Source: JAGHAJ01 sp964559865 [NCBI: uncultured Synergistota bacterium]
Lineage (GTDB): Bacteria; Synergistota; JAGHAJ01
Length of the DNA: 13,940 nt
Assembly: GCA_964559865.1 (NCBI GenBank)
Contig: CAZLJD010000019.1
Location: 1 to 13,940 of the forward strand
Reading direction: 5' to 3'
This document shows positions 1 through 7,057 of the stretch, piece after piece (position 1 is the stretch's first letter; every line of letters begins with the position of its first letter). The notes under the pieces were generated by a model that saw nothing but the letters and a program-made list of their open reading frames with translations, was not told the DNA's origin and searched no databases. The position numbers and the translations under genes were made by a program.

Positions 1-2
1 AT

Positions 3-1115
3 TCAGCATCAAAACTGTGGAACGTCGCAAACTACGCTGTTCAGAACAGAGAAATATCAGTAAATCAATTAGAAAAGCGCTTAAAGGATAATTTCTGGTA
101 TAAAAACTTGCATTCACAATCTGCGCAAGCAGTACTGCAAAAACTACAGATGGCATGGAAAAATTTTTTTGATGGACATACTAAAAAGCCAAAGTATCAA
201 CCCAAAAACGGGCATATCCCTGTAAGATGGAAGAAAAACGGCATTAAAATAATTAATAACAAAATCAGACTGTCGCTATCTAAACAAACAAAGCAATATT
301 TAAAAGAAAAGTATAGTATTGAGTCCAAATATCTATGGATAGATTTGCCAAAAAATCTATCGCTCAATACTGTACAGGAAATCGAAATTGTCCCAAAAAC
401 TTCATATGGACATACCACATATTTTGTTCACATCGTTTATAAAAAAGATATACCAGAAGTCGAACCTGCAGATAAAAAAGTGATGGGAATAGATCCTGGA
501 GTAAAGAATCTTGCAGCAATAGTTATAGAAGAGAATCCAGAAACATTTATCATTGATGGCAGCTATCTTATCTCAAGATTAAGATTGTTAGCTAAAGAAA
601 AAGCGAGGATCCAATCTGTAATTTCAAAACAAGGATACAAAACATCGCATAAGGTTCACAATTTAATAATCAAAGAGAAGAACTCTGTAAAAGATTATAT
701 CCACAAAGTTTCACGATATATAGTAAAGTTAGCAAGACAGAATGAAGTGGGCAAAATAGTAATAGGTGGAATGAGCAACGGAATAACAGATATGGATATA
801 GGACATAAGAATAACGAGAAGCTGCACAAAATACCATTTGGTAGATTGTTTGACATGATAAAATACAAAAGTGAAGAATATGGAATAGAGGTAGAAAAAG
901 TAGATGAAGCATATACTTCTCAAACATGTTCTGTATGTGGTATAGTGGAGAAGAATAATCGCACATACAGAGGGTTATATGTTTGCAGCAGGTGTGGGGC
1001 AGTGATGAATGCAGATATAAATGGTGCAGTGAACATATTAAAGAGAGTAACCCTGAATCCGAGGTTGGATAGGGGTAGAGGGTTTGGCAACCCCAGGCGA
1101 ATAAGGGTAGCATAG
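3..1115 (+). CDS. tnpB: TnpB, RNA-guided RuvC-like nuclease of an IS200/IS605 element (5' partial)
   Basis: TnpB uses an RNA made from the transposon right end to cut DNA at sites matching its guide. The frame is open from base 3, and the first residues (ASKLWNVANY) match a conserved stretch near the TnpB N-terminus, so I infer that only some tens of residues are missing. An internal TTG at 108 is not the true start. Numbered from that TTG, RuvC-I is MGIDPGVKNLA with D129, the zinc ribbon has C274, C277, C293 and C296, and RuvC-III is NADINGAVN with D303. The usual RuvC-II glutamate (in a hydrophobic strand followed by E-D-L) is absent: the strand reads IVIGGMSNG. E267 in VDEAYTSQTC is the likely replacement. 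The C-terminal tail after residue 315 is rich in Arg, Gly and Pro and overlaps predicted RNA stem-loops. Family assignment is firm; activity is not shown. Confidence 0.95.
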   Translation, partial: SASKLWNVANYAVQNREISVNQLEKRLKDNFWYKNLHSQSAQAVLQKLQMAWKNFFDGHTKKPKYQPKNGHIPVRWKKNGIKIINNKIRLSLSKQTKQYLKEKYSIESKYLWIDLPKNLSLNTVQEIEIVPKTSYGHTTYFVHIVYKKDIPEVEPADKKVMGIDPGVKNLAAIVIEENPETFIIDGSYLISRLRLLAKEKARIQSVISKQGYKTSHKVHNLIIKEKNSVKDYIHKVSRYIVKLARQNEVGKIVIGGMSNGITDMDIGHKNNEKLHKIPFGRLFDMIKYKSEEYGIEVEKVDEAYTSQTCSVCGIVEKNNRTYRGLYVCSRCGAVMNADINGAVNILKRVTLNPRLDRGRGFGNPRRIRVA

Positions 1116-1160
1116 ACTATCAACCTTCGCCTAAAGAACCTCTCCACTTTAGTGGAGAGA
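1050..1160 (+). ncRNA. Putative omega RNA (TnpB guide-RNA scaffold) overlapping the tnpB 3' end
   Basis: Four consecutive stem-loops can be read. First, CCCT 1051-1054 with AGGG 1071-1074, enclosing ATCC 1057-1060 with GGAT 1067-1070. Second, GGGTT 1080-1084 with AACCC 1089-1093. Third, AGGCGA 1095-1100 with TCGCCT 1127-1132. Fourth, a perfect terminal hairpin whose arms are 1140-1148 and 1151-1159. In this family the guide scaffold is transcribed from the tnpB 3' end and the right end, and the guide is the flanking DNA just after the element. Here the guide would be the bases following about 1160-1165. The 5' end of the RNA is not defined. Pairing was read by eye, not computed. Confidence 0.55.
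1140..1159 (+). repeat. Perfect inverted repeat / right-end hairpin of the transposon
   Basis: CTCTCCACT at 1140-1148 is exactly complementary to AGTGGAGAG at 1151-1159, with TT between them; in practice this is an 8-bp stem with a TTTA loop. It begins 25 bases after the tnpB stop. Position and form match the subterminal hairpin that IS200/IS605 transposases recognise, and it would also be the last stem of the omega RNA. It is not followed by a T run, so it is a poor intrinsic terminator. Confidence 0.75.
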
Positions 1161-1165
1161 GTATG

Positions 1166-1911
1166 TCAGTGGTTGTTATTGACTCCTGCAAGGAAAACGA
1201 GGGTGTATGATGTGTGTTATGTCATTGGTAAGTTGGGAATGTGTTATCCAAGAACTATCAAATGGTTTGGGGGAATGAGTTTTACCTGCTCCTTCTGCGA
1301 ATGAAATTCTATAAGGTGCAAAATGTTTCCCAGAAATTTTCAATAAAAAGCATCATTTTTCTCTTTCCCTTTGTCCCCATCACTATAAAATTATTTCTTC
1401 ATAATATCTCTTTTTTACCTTGTTTTAAGTTCTTTTTAGATGAAGCCAGTATAATCCGTACATGTACTTGGAAAGCTTTTGGGTGATTAGAGGGATAGGG
1501 GTTTTTGAAACTTTTGAAATACGAGGTAGAGGTTGAGATTGTTGGAGAGTTTGGAAAAACGGTTAAATGGTAGAAGTTTGAAGGTGTTTAAGTGAGTTTG
1601 ACGATATTGGAAATGCCGGGTTAGTTATGTTATTCCTCCCCTGTTGGGTAATATGGATGGTTTAAATTTACTATTCTTCTTGAAACATTAGGTTCAGTCT
1701 CATCTGCTGTCTGTTTGACATTTCTCAGTTGGACAATATATAATAAAGCCTGAAGGAACAGTCAATTGGAGGCTTGTTTTTAAAGAATGAAAGAGTAGTA
1801 TTACGGTGCTTTTTTGATGCAATCGATAGTTGGGGAAATAGATGGGATACTTTAAAATTTAGGTGTTGGAATATTTTTCTTGGCGTTTCTTTGTTTGGAA
1901 AAATATAGAAG
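1166..1911. other. Long intergenic region between the transposon and the polysaccharide cluster
   Basis: I see no credible gene here. Bases 1350-1440 are rich in T and C on the + strand, while 1487-1640 are G-rich and C-poor like the other spacers of this cluster. An 81-codon open frame at 1241-1486 encodes a low-complexity Phe/Leu/Ile-rich peptide with no recognisable motif. The clear functional signal is the promoter at 1715-1744. A 10-bp palindrome, GTACATGTAC, sits at 1458-1467 just after a TATAAT at 1450-1455, but no -35 box goes with it. No tRNA, CRISPR repeat or strong terminator was found. Confidence 0.6.
1715..1744 (+). promoter_or_regulatory. Perfect-consensus housekeeping sigma promoter for the polysaccharide cluster
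   Basis: TTGACA at 1715-1720 and TATAAT at 1739-1744 match the -35 and -10 consensus exactly, with an 18-bp spacer (one above the optimum). It points toward the glycosyltransferase, and a start near 1751 would leave a leader of almost 200 bases. Both hexamers perfect at workable spacing is unlikely by chance in the only long gap before the cluster. No operator was recognised. Confidence 0.8.
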
Positions 1912-1935
1912 GTGTTTGGAGTATTTAGCTATTTG

Positions 1936-1940
1936 GGAGG
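1936..1940 (+). promoter_or_regulatory. Shine-Dalgarno that suggests the start of the glycosyltransferase
   Basis: GGAGG within GGGAGGG is the strongest ribosome-binding sequence near the gene start. The codon at the right distance (7 bases) is ATA at 1948. The canonical in-frame alternatives fit poorly: GTG 1912 and TTG 1933 lie before this site, and GTG 1960 is 19 bases after it and would remove the first residues of the conserved N-terminal strand. Confidence 0.5.
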
Positions 1941-1947
1941 GATTTAC

Positions 1948-3117
1948 ATAAGAATAAAGGTGGCGTTTTTGTCGCATCTTGATTGGAATTTGTATTTATT
2001 TAGACTTTCCTGGATGAGGGCGTTGCAGAAAGAGGGTTTTGATGTTTATGCAGTGGTACCAGAGGGCAAGTACACTGGTAGGATGAGGAAAGCAGGCTTG
2101 AAGGTTATTACATACACTATTGAGAGGAAGAGTTTGAGCCCTTTTTCTGCAGCGTTAACAATTTTTGCTTTGTACCGAGTGTTTAGAAGGGAAAAGTTTC
2201 ATATGCTCCACACATTTACTGCAAAGCCCAATATATTTGGTTCTATAGCTGCTTGGCTTGCGGGAATCCCTGTTGTTTTAAGTTGCGTGGAAGGACTTGG
2301 GTATATATACATCGTTGATAACTTGAAGACGAAGATACTGAAGATATTTTTAAGCCTGCTCAACATGGTGGCTTTTAAGATTTCTGCTAAGGTAATTTTC
2401 TTTAATAAGGACGATCTCGCAGAGCTTTCTGGCCTGTTTGATGTCAGAAAAGCTGTGCTTTTGAACGGTACGGGAGTGGATGTGGACTATTTTTCCTGCG
2501 AAAGTGTGAATATGGATCATGTAGAACGGTTGAAAGTGGAGTTGGGAGTTAGTGAAGGAACTAAGATTGTTACACTGATTGCAAGATTGCTTTGGAGCAA
2601 AGGTATCAGAGAGTTCGTATATGCTGCAGAAGAACTGCACAAGATGTGTGAAGATGTGATCTTTTTAATAGTTGGAGGCTACTACGATGGCAGTCCTGAT
2701 AGCATTTCAAGGGATTTTGTTAAACATTATGAGGATAAGCGATTTATAAAGTTTCTCGGTAGTAGAGATGATATCCGGGAAATATTGTACATTACTGACG
2801 TATATGTGCTTCCAAGTTACAGGGAAGGTCTTCCCAGGACCGTGTTGGAAGCTATGTCTATGTGTAAACCCGTGATAGCCTCGGATGTGCCAGGATGTAG
2901 AGATGCTGTAGATGATGGGGTTACTGGTTTCCTTATACCGCCTAAGGATGCAATTGCCCTTGCCTCAGCTTTGGGGAAGCTATTGAGAAACGAGGAATTG
3001 CGGTACGAAATGGGAATAAGAGGAAGGGAAAAAGTAATTCAAGAATTTTCTGATAAGGTGATAGTGGAAAAGGTGGTTCGTTTGGATAAAGCCTTGTTGG
3101 AAGATATAGCTTTTTAA
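1948..3117 (+). CDS. GT4-family glycosyltransferase (PglA/EpsD-like)
   Basis: A cytosolic retaining GT-B enzyme that would move a sugar from a nucleotide donor to a lipid-linked glycan. Residues are numbered from the upstream GTG at 1912. The N-terminal domain starts with IKVAFLSHLDWNLYLFRLS (15-33), typical of the lipid-carrier-acting GT4 group. HTFTAKPNIFG (100-110) and the GLGYIY segment (128-133) follow. The C-terminal domain has ARLLWSKGIREF (224-235), where R225 and K230 should bind the donor phosphates. SYREGLPRTVLEAM (302-315) contains the E-x7-E pair E305/E313, and SDVPGCRDAV (324-333) follows. The length is normal for the family. It is the first gene after the consensus promoter. 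The start is uncertain: the best Shine-Dalgarno favours ATA 1948, and the longest open frame begins at GTG 1912. Sugar and linkage cannot be told from sequence. Confidence 0.92.
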   Translation: MRIKVAFLSHLDWNLYLFRLSWMRALQKEGFDVYAVVPEGKYTGRMRKAGLKVITYTIERKSLSPFSAALTIFALYRVFRREKFHMLHTFTAKPNIFGSIAAWLAGIPVVLSCVEGLGYIYIVDNLKTKILKIFLSLLNMVAFKISAKVIFFNKDDLAELSGLFDVRKAVLLNGTGVDVDYFSCESVNMDHVERLKVELGVSEGTKIVTLIARLLWSKGIREFVYAAEELHKMCEDVIFLIVGGYYDGSPDSISRDFVKHYEDKRFIKFLGSRDDIREILYITDVYVLPSYREGLPRTVLEAMSMCKPVIASDVPGCRDAVDDGVTGFLIPPKDAIALASALGKLLRNEELRYEMGIRGREKVIQEFSDKVIVEKVVRLDKALLEDIAF

Positions 3118-3325
3118 GGATGTAAGTTATGTGCAGTAGTTAGCTTTGAGTATGAAAGTGGAGTCGTAATTGTGGTAAAGTTGAATGGGTGGGACTTTTA
3201 GGAATTTTGGATAGTGTACCTCTTTGGCAAGTGTATCGAGGGGGAAAGGAAAGGTTTCTGTGGTTTTTAAAGGAGTGAGCGGAGTTTGTATTAGGTTAGG
3301 AGGGTAGCTGAAAAGGGGCTGGTGG

Positions 3326-3940
3326 GTGGATGGTGTGTTGGTGATGCTTAATATTTGTGTGAGGGGTATTGAAGAAAAAGATTGCAGGATTATAGCACAG
3401 CTACATGTGAACTATATTAAAGCTGGCTTTATTTCAAGGTTGGGGAAAAGGTTTTTAGAGCTACTGTACTGCTCGATGGTGGATTCAGATTATGCCTTTT
3501 GCCTTGTTGCTGAAGTTAATGGTGAGATAGCGGGCTTTGTTAGTGGATGTGTAAGTGTTGCTGGTTTTTACAGAGAATTTATCAGAAAGAATTTTGTAAA
3601 GTTGATAGGGACCCTTTTGCCGTTGGTTTTTAGGCCCAGGATGATGTTTGGTGCGATTGAAACGCTTTTGTATCCTGCAAAGGGGAAGGAATTACCCCCT
3701 GCTGAACTTTTGAGTATTGTGGTCTCAGAGAGATACTGGGGGAAAGGAGTAAGCACAACGCTTTTTAAGTCAATGCAGAGTAAGTTTGCTATGCGAGGGG
3801 TGCATAGGTTTAAGGTGGTGGTTGGTGATAATTTGACTCGAGCCAAGGTTTTCTATGAAAAGATGGGGTGTAGATTATATGGCAAAATCGAACTCCACAA
3901 AGGAATTCCTTCAAGTGTATATGTGTGGGAGAAACAGTGA
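3326..3940 (+). CDS. GNAT-family N-acyltransferase
   Basis: A GNAT-fold protein of up to 204 residues, expected to transfer an acyl group from acyl-CoA to an amine. In a polysaccharide cluster the likely acceptor is an amino sugar of the glycan precursor, which is inference from context. Motif A is visible: strand LLSIVVSERYW (128-138) runs into R-Y-W-G-K-G (136-141), the R/Q-x-x-G-x-G pyrophosphate loop that binds CoA. VVGDNLTRAKVFYEKMGC (165-182) is the usual asparagine-turn, FYEK and G-C end of the fold. The front half contains GFISRLGKRFLELLY (34-48), a pattern I associate with GNAT proteins of surface-glycan loci. Start choice is open: GTG 3326 has AAGGGG at 3313-3318 seven bases upstream, and ATG 3344 is in frame and removes six residues. 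The 208-base spacer before it is very C-poor. Confidence 0.85.
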   Translation: MDGVLVMLNICVRGIEEKDCRIIAQLHVNYIKAGFISRLGKRFLELLYCSMVDSDYAFCLVAEVNGEIAGFVSGCVSVAGFYREFIRKNFVKLIGTLLPLVFRPRMMFGAIETLLYPAKGKELPPAELLSIVVSERYWGKGVSTTLFKSMQSKFAMRGVHRFKVVVGDNLTRAKVFYEKMGCRLYGKIELHKGIPSSVYVWEKQ

Positions 3941-4056
3941 TAATGCTTAAAAACCTTTAGTGATAGGGCCCTATATTTGATAAGGTGTGGTTAGTCTGGT
4001 TGAATATTAAGGAGTGGGGGGTAGACTGCGTCGTGTTGGAGGGAGGGGTGTAAGTT

Positions 4057-7005
4057 GTGATCTTAGGGGAAAAGTGTATGAAGTGGATTAAGGGAGTGAT
4101 CTTTGGGGGTGTACTCCTTTATGCATTTTGGGTATTGTCCTCAAATTCCTTTTATGGAATACCATATATAATTACTCATCCAGATGTGCCGGAGAAATTT
4201 CACTATTTTAGTGCGCTTTTAGGGAGGCCTTTCAAGACTGCAACAAATGAGTGTAATGTCCTGAAAATGGGGTATGTGAGTATAGACTACTATGTGTATG
4301 TGTTAATTAGAGGTATACTTGCAAACTTTCGTGGGATTGAAAATGCTTCTGTGTCTTTAGGTTATTGGCAGATTGTATCTTTTATGAGGATTATGGCTGC
4401 AATCTATGGTGTCATTGCGGTAATGGCTACGATTCTTATTGGAAGGAAGATGTTTAGAAGTATATGGGTTGGTTTTATCTCTGGGATATTGCTTGTAAAC
4501 ATCCCGCAGTTTATTATGTATGCTCACTGCGCTCATGGAGCAGTTCCTGCAGTGGCTTTTTCTCTCCTTGCATTCCTATTTGCGTTGAGGATATACGAGA
4601 GACATAAAATTTGGGATTACATGTTTTTCGGAATATTTGCTGGAATAGGGACTTCCTGTGAGATATACACGGGTGTTGTGGGGTTGGTAGGTATCATTGC
4701 CCACTTTTCGGGTAGAGAGAATAAGTTAAAGTTAGTGGTTAGTGGGTATCTATGGCTCATGATCTTTTTCTCTCTTATTGGATTTGGTATTGGGGCGCCC
4801 AGGTTCTTTTTCTATCCAAGGGATGTCTTTGCACAACTGTTGCGGGTGGTGAACCCAGGCCGTGTTCATTACTATGTTGCTGTTCACCTGCAAAAAAGCC
4901 ATACCGTTCATTCTCCTTTGAAGGGGATTACTTCAAAGCGTTTCGTTCAAGCTGGTGATTATAGTATTTTTCACTCTCATTTCTTCCACAAATATCTTGA
5001 TCCTGTAGTATATTGGAGGGGTGTAAGAAGTTTTGTTTGCTCTGCGTTTGGCATGGGGAAATCACTTGACGAGCAGTGGAAGTTCTACACTTTTAGGAAT
5101 ATAGTTAACTTAGGATATCTCGTAATTGTGGTAGTTTCTTTGGTAATATTCTGGATAAAGAGAAAACGAAGAGATGTTTCAATTCTGCTGTTTTATTATA
5201 CAGTGATTTACTTTGTTATGATGGTGTTATATGCCCCTTATTACATTCGTCCAAGGGATACGGTGGGGATACTTCCTTATATTTCCTTGTGTATTGGCTA
5301 TTTTACTTTCACGGTCTGGCAAGGCATTAAAAAAATTAATGTTTCCAGGCTACTGTCACGTGTGATTGTAGCATTGCTGATTGTTGCGACTCTATCGCCT
5401 TTTATGTATGATGGTCTGGTAACGAGGTATCTGTTTTCTCTCGGTGAAACAAGGATGCTTGCTCGCAACTGGTGGTACAATAATGTACCTCCTCATTCGA
5501 AAGTCTATATGGAGGTTGGTGCTCCACCGTCCTTCGTTAGGCCGGGTAACTACGATGTTATTGGTTTCGGCGGGCAATGTGGGTTAAGTGGCTACATCAT
5601 AACAGATGAAAGGGTAAATTACAAAAAGGATATTGATCAAATCATGATTAATAAGTGCCATTACATACCTGTTAAGAGTTTCGTTACCATGTTCTTAAAT
5701 ATGTGGAATGCGGATGTCCACATATTCAAGTCGGACTATGCGGATATCCTTCCAATGATTGATCAACCGAGATTCATCTACAAAGGGTTGAGAGCTTCAA
5801 GAGTTATTTTTTACAGTAAAAGAGATGTCAATCAGGATGAGGATGCCCTGCTGTGCAGAGAGTGGGAGCCAGGGCTTGTTACTATTGTTTCACCTAATCC
5901 GGTTGATACTGTAGGGTTGCTGTTTTACGGGATGGGTAGGGTTGCTGTTAAAAATGGTAGTTTCTACAAGGAAGTTGATCTTGGTGTACCGTGGGATGTC
6001 AGGAAGCACAAAGATAGACTACTTCTCGTCAAACCAGAAAGGAGATACCCATTCTTCAAGTACTTCTATGAGTTTAGGTTTAAGTCGCTCTCTGACAGAC
6101 CTTTTGTTGTGAAAGTCCTTACCAAAAAGAGAGATATAGCGAGATACTTGCTGAGATTTGGCAGATATAGGGAAGCAGTTGAGATTCTCAAGAGATTGAT
6201 TACTGGTAAAAATGCTACCCCAGGTGACTATGTAGATCTTATACTCTCTTACTACAAGCTTAAGAATTACGAGGATGCCGTTAAGGTATGGGTGACAATG
6301 GAAAAAAGATATGCCTCTTTCTGGAGATCAGTGGACGAACTTGCCTTGCAAGGTGTGAATGCAAGTTGGTTAAGAGAATATGAGAGGATTATGAGGGTAA
6401 GTCCACAGTGGATGTGCTGGAATAGGATCTTTTATGGTGTAAGCGATTTTGAAAAGATTGGTGCGCCTGGAGGGAAGGTAGTTTATCCTTGTGATACTGA
6501 AAGGAAAGTTGTAAAGTTTACGCTTCCTTTTAAGGGAAAGTGGTCAAAGATATGGACGCAGGGGTATGTTAATGGTGGTTTGTTCCACAAGGGGTGGTAT
6601 AGAGCATACTTCTTTATCAAGCCGTTAAAGGCTACCACTTCTGTTAATGGAGATACTCAGGTTGGAGAGGTGGATGTTCTGCACCATTTCCTGTGGAGGT
6701 TTTATGGAAGGGGAGAAAGAAGGGTGATTAGAGTTAAAGACCTTAAGGATGGATGGAACCTGGTGGAGTTTGACTTTTATGCTCCACTCTCCGTAGATGG
6801 CTTTGAGTTACGCTTTCACTATATGGGGGGGATTCCTGTTTACTTTGGTGGGGTAAAAGTCGTTCCTGATTATAGGAGACACCTTTTGGATCTGGAATTG
6901 AGGCTTTACAGTGCACTATTAAATTGTGCTAAAAAACTAAATAGGCCAACATTGATGGGAAGATTTAAAGGAATTGTGGATAGATTGCAAGGTGCATTGA
7001 AGTGA
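4057..7005 (+). CDS. Large GT-C-like polytopic membrane protein with extracytoplasmic TPR-like and beta-sandwich regions
   Basis: A 982-residue protein that I recognise by architecture rather than by name. Residues 1-455 contain about ten hydrophobic segments (roughly 8-27, 105-128, 134-155, 161-180, 186-216, 226-248, 351-367, 375-396, 403-423, 432-450). The first large loop has acidic residues (HPDVPEKF 41-48, SIDYY 75-79), as in GT-C glycosyltransferases that use polyprenyl-phosphate sugars. From about 460 the chain should be extracytoplasmic: a globular region (460-690), then alternating helices at 695-760 (FGRYREAVEIL, YKLKNYEDAVKVW) resembling two TPR units, then a beta-sandwich-like domain (about 800-935). 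That last domain shares a strand pattern with the domains of the 853-residue protein downstream. Two starts are plausible: GTG 4057 with GAGGGG at 4043-4048, and ATG 4078 with AGGGGA at 4065-4070, which begins MKWIKG before the first membrane segment. Catalysis and substrate are not proven. Confidence 0.85.
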   Translation: MILGEKCMKWIKGVIFGGVLLYAFWVLSSNSFYGIPYIITHPDVPEKFHYFSALLGRPFKTATNECNVLKMGYVSIDYYVYVLIRGILANFRGIENASVSLGYWQIVSFMRIMAAIYGVIAVMATILIGRKMFRSIWVGFISGILLVNIPQFIMYAHCAHGAVPAVAFSLLAFLFALRIYERHKIWDYMFFGIFAGIGTSCEIYTGVVGLVGIIAHFSGRENKLKLVVSGYLWLMIFFSLIGFGIGAPRFFFYPRDVFAQLLRVVNPGRVHYYVAVHLQKSHTVHSPLKGITSKRFVQAGDYSIFHSHFFHKYLDPVVYWRGVRSFVCSAFGMGKSLDEQWKFYTFRNIVNLGYLVIVVVSLVIFWIKRKRRDVSILLFYYTVIYFVMMVLYAPYYIRPRDTVGILPYISLCIGYFTFTVWQGIKKINVSRLLSRVIVALLIVATLSPFMYDGLVTRYLFSLGETRMLARNWWYNNVPPHSKVYMEVGAPPSFVRPGNYDVIGFGGQCGLSGYIITDERVNYKKDIDQIMINKCHYIPVKSFVTMFLNMWNADVHIFKSDYADILPMIDQPRFIYKGLRASRVIFYSKRDVNQDEDALLCREWEPGLVTIVSPNPVDTVGLLFYGMGRVAVKNGSFYKEVDLGVPWDVRKHKDRLLLVKPERRYPFFKYFYEFRFKSLSDRPFVVKVLTKKRDIARYLLRFGRYREAVEILKRLITGKNATPGDYVDLILSYYKLKNYEDAVKVWVTMEKRYASFWRSVDELALQGVNASWLREYERIMRVSPQWMCWNRIFYGVSDFEKIGAPGGKVVYPCDTERKVVKFTLPFKGKWSKIWTQGYVNGGLFHKGWYRAYFFIKPLKATTSVNGDTQVGEVDVLHHFLWRFYGRGERRVIRVKDLKDGWNLVEFDFYAPLSVDGFELRFHYMGGIPVYFGGVKVVPDYRRHLLDLELRLYSALLNCAKKLNRPTLMGRFKGIVDRLQGALK
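6139..6336 (+). other. TPR-like helical repeat region inside the 982-residue membrane protein
   Basis: Residues 695-760 show two helix-turn-helix units with the small/large residue spacing of tetratricopeptide repeats: RYLLRFGRYREAVEIL, then DLILSYYKLKNYEDAVKVW. TPR units bind proteins, which suggests that the extracytoplasmic part docks a partner, perhaps one of the neighbouring membrane proteins. Only two units are visible, so the call is tentative. Confidence 0.5.
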
Positions 7006-7057
7006 AATTTCTGTTTACTCTTTTCGAGTGTAAAGCTGGTGAGGGAAATATCTTGAG

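Larger units (their letters stand above)
1..1165 (+). mobile_element. Right part of an IS200/IS605-family (IS1341-like) transposon
   Basis: The element is recognised by its tnpB gene and by the structured end just after it. The left end, and any tnpA, would lie before the window. The right boundary is placed a few bases after the perfect hairpin at 1140-1159, because elements of this family end close to a subterminal hairpin rather than in inverted repeats. The exact cleavage site cannot be read from one copy. The tnpB stretch is A-rich (AAA, AGA, ATA codons), whereas the polysaccharide genes downstream are rich in G and T, which fits a separate origin. Confidence 0.75.

Noticed and set aside
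670-1113. 147-codon frame on the minus strand across tnpB
   Set aside because: It is the shadow of a certain gene; the Cys/Leu/Tyr-rich translation has no domain.
1450-1467. TATAAT followed by the palindrome GTACATGTAC, suggesting an operated promoter
   Set aside because: No -35 box at 15-19 bp and no TGn extension; a 10-bp palindrome alone is weak evidence.
1241-1486. 81-codon open frame on the + strand
   Set aside because: It encodes a low-complexity Phe/Leu/Ile-rich peptide from a T/C-rich stretch, with no motif and no convincing ribosome-binding site before its GTG.
1746-1781. AAGCCT/AGGCTT inverted repeat followed by GTTTTT, like an attenuator
   Set aside because: Only six base pairs with an 18-base loop, and the first arm lies at or before the expected transcription start of the promoter at 1715-1744, so that transcript could not fold it.
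1880-1909. TTGGCG-18-TATAGA as a second promoter before the glycosyltransferase
   Set aside because: Each box matches only four of six consensus bases, and a perfect promoter exists upstream.
7010-7035. TTTAC...GTAAA hairpin in the spacer after the 982-residue gene
   Set aside because: The stem is short and interrupted and no T run follows, so it does not qualify as a terminator.
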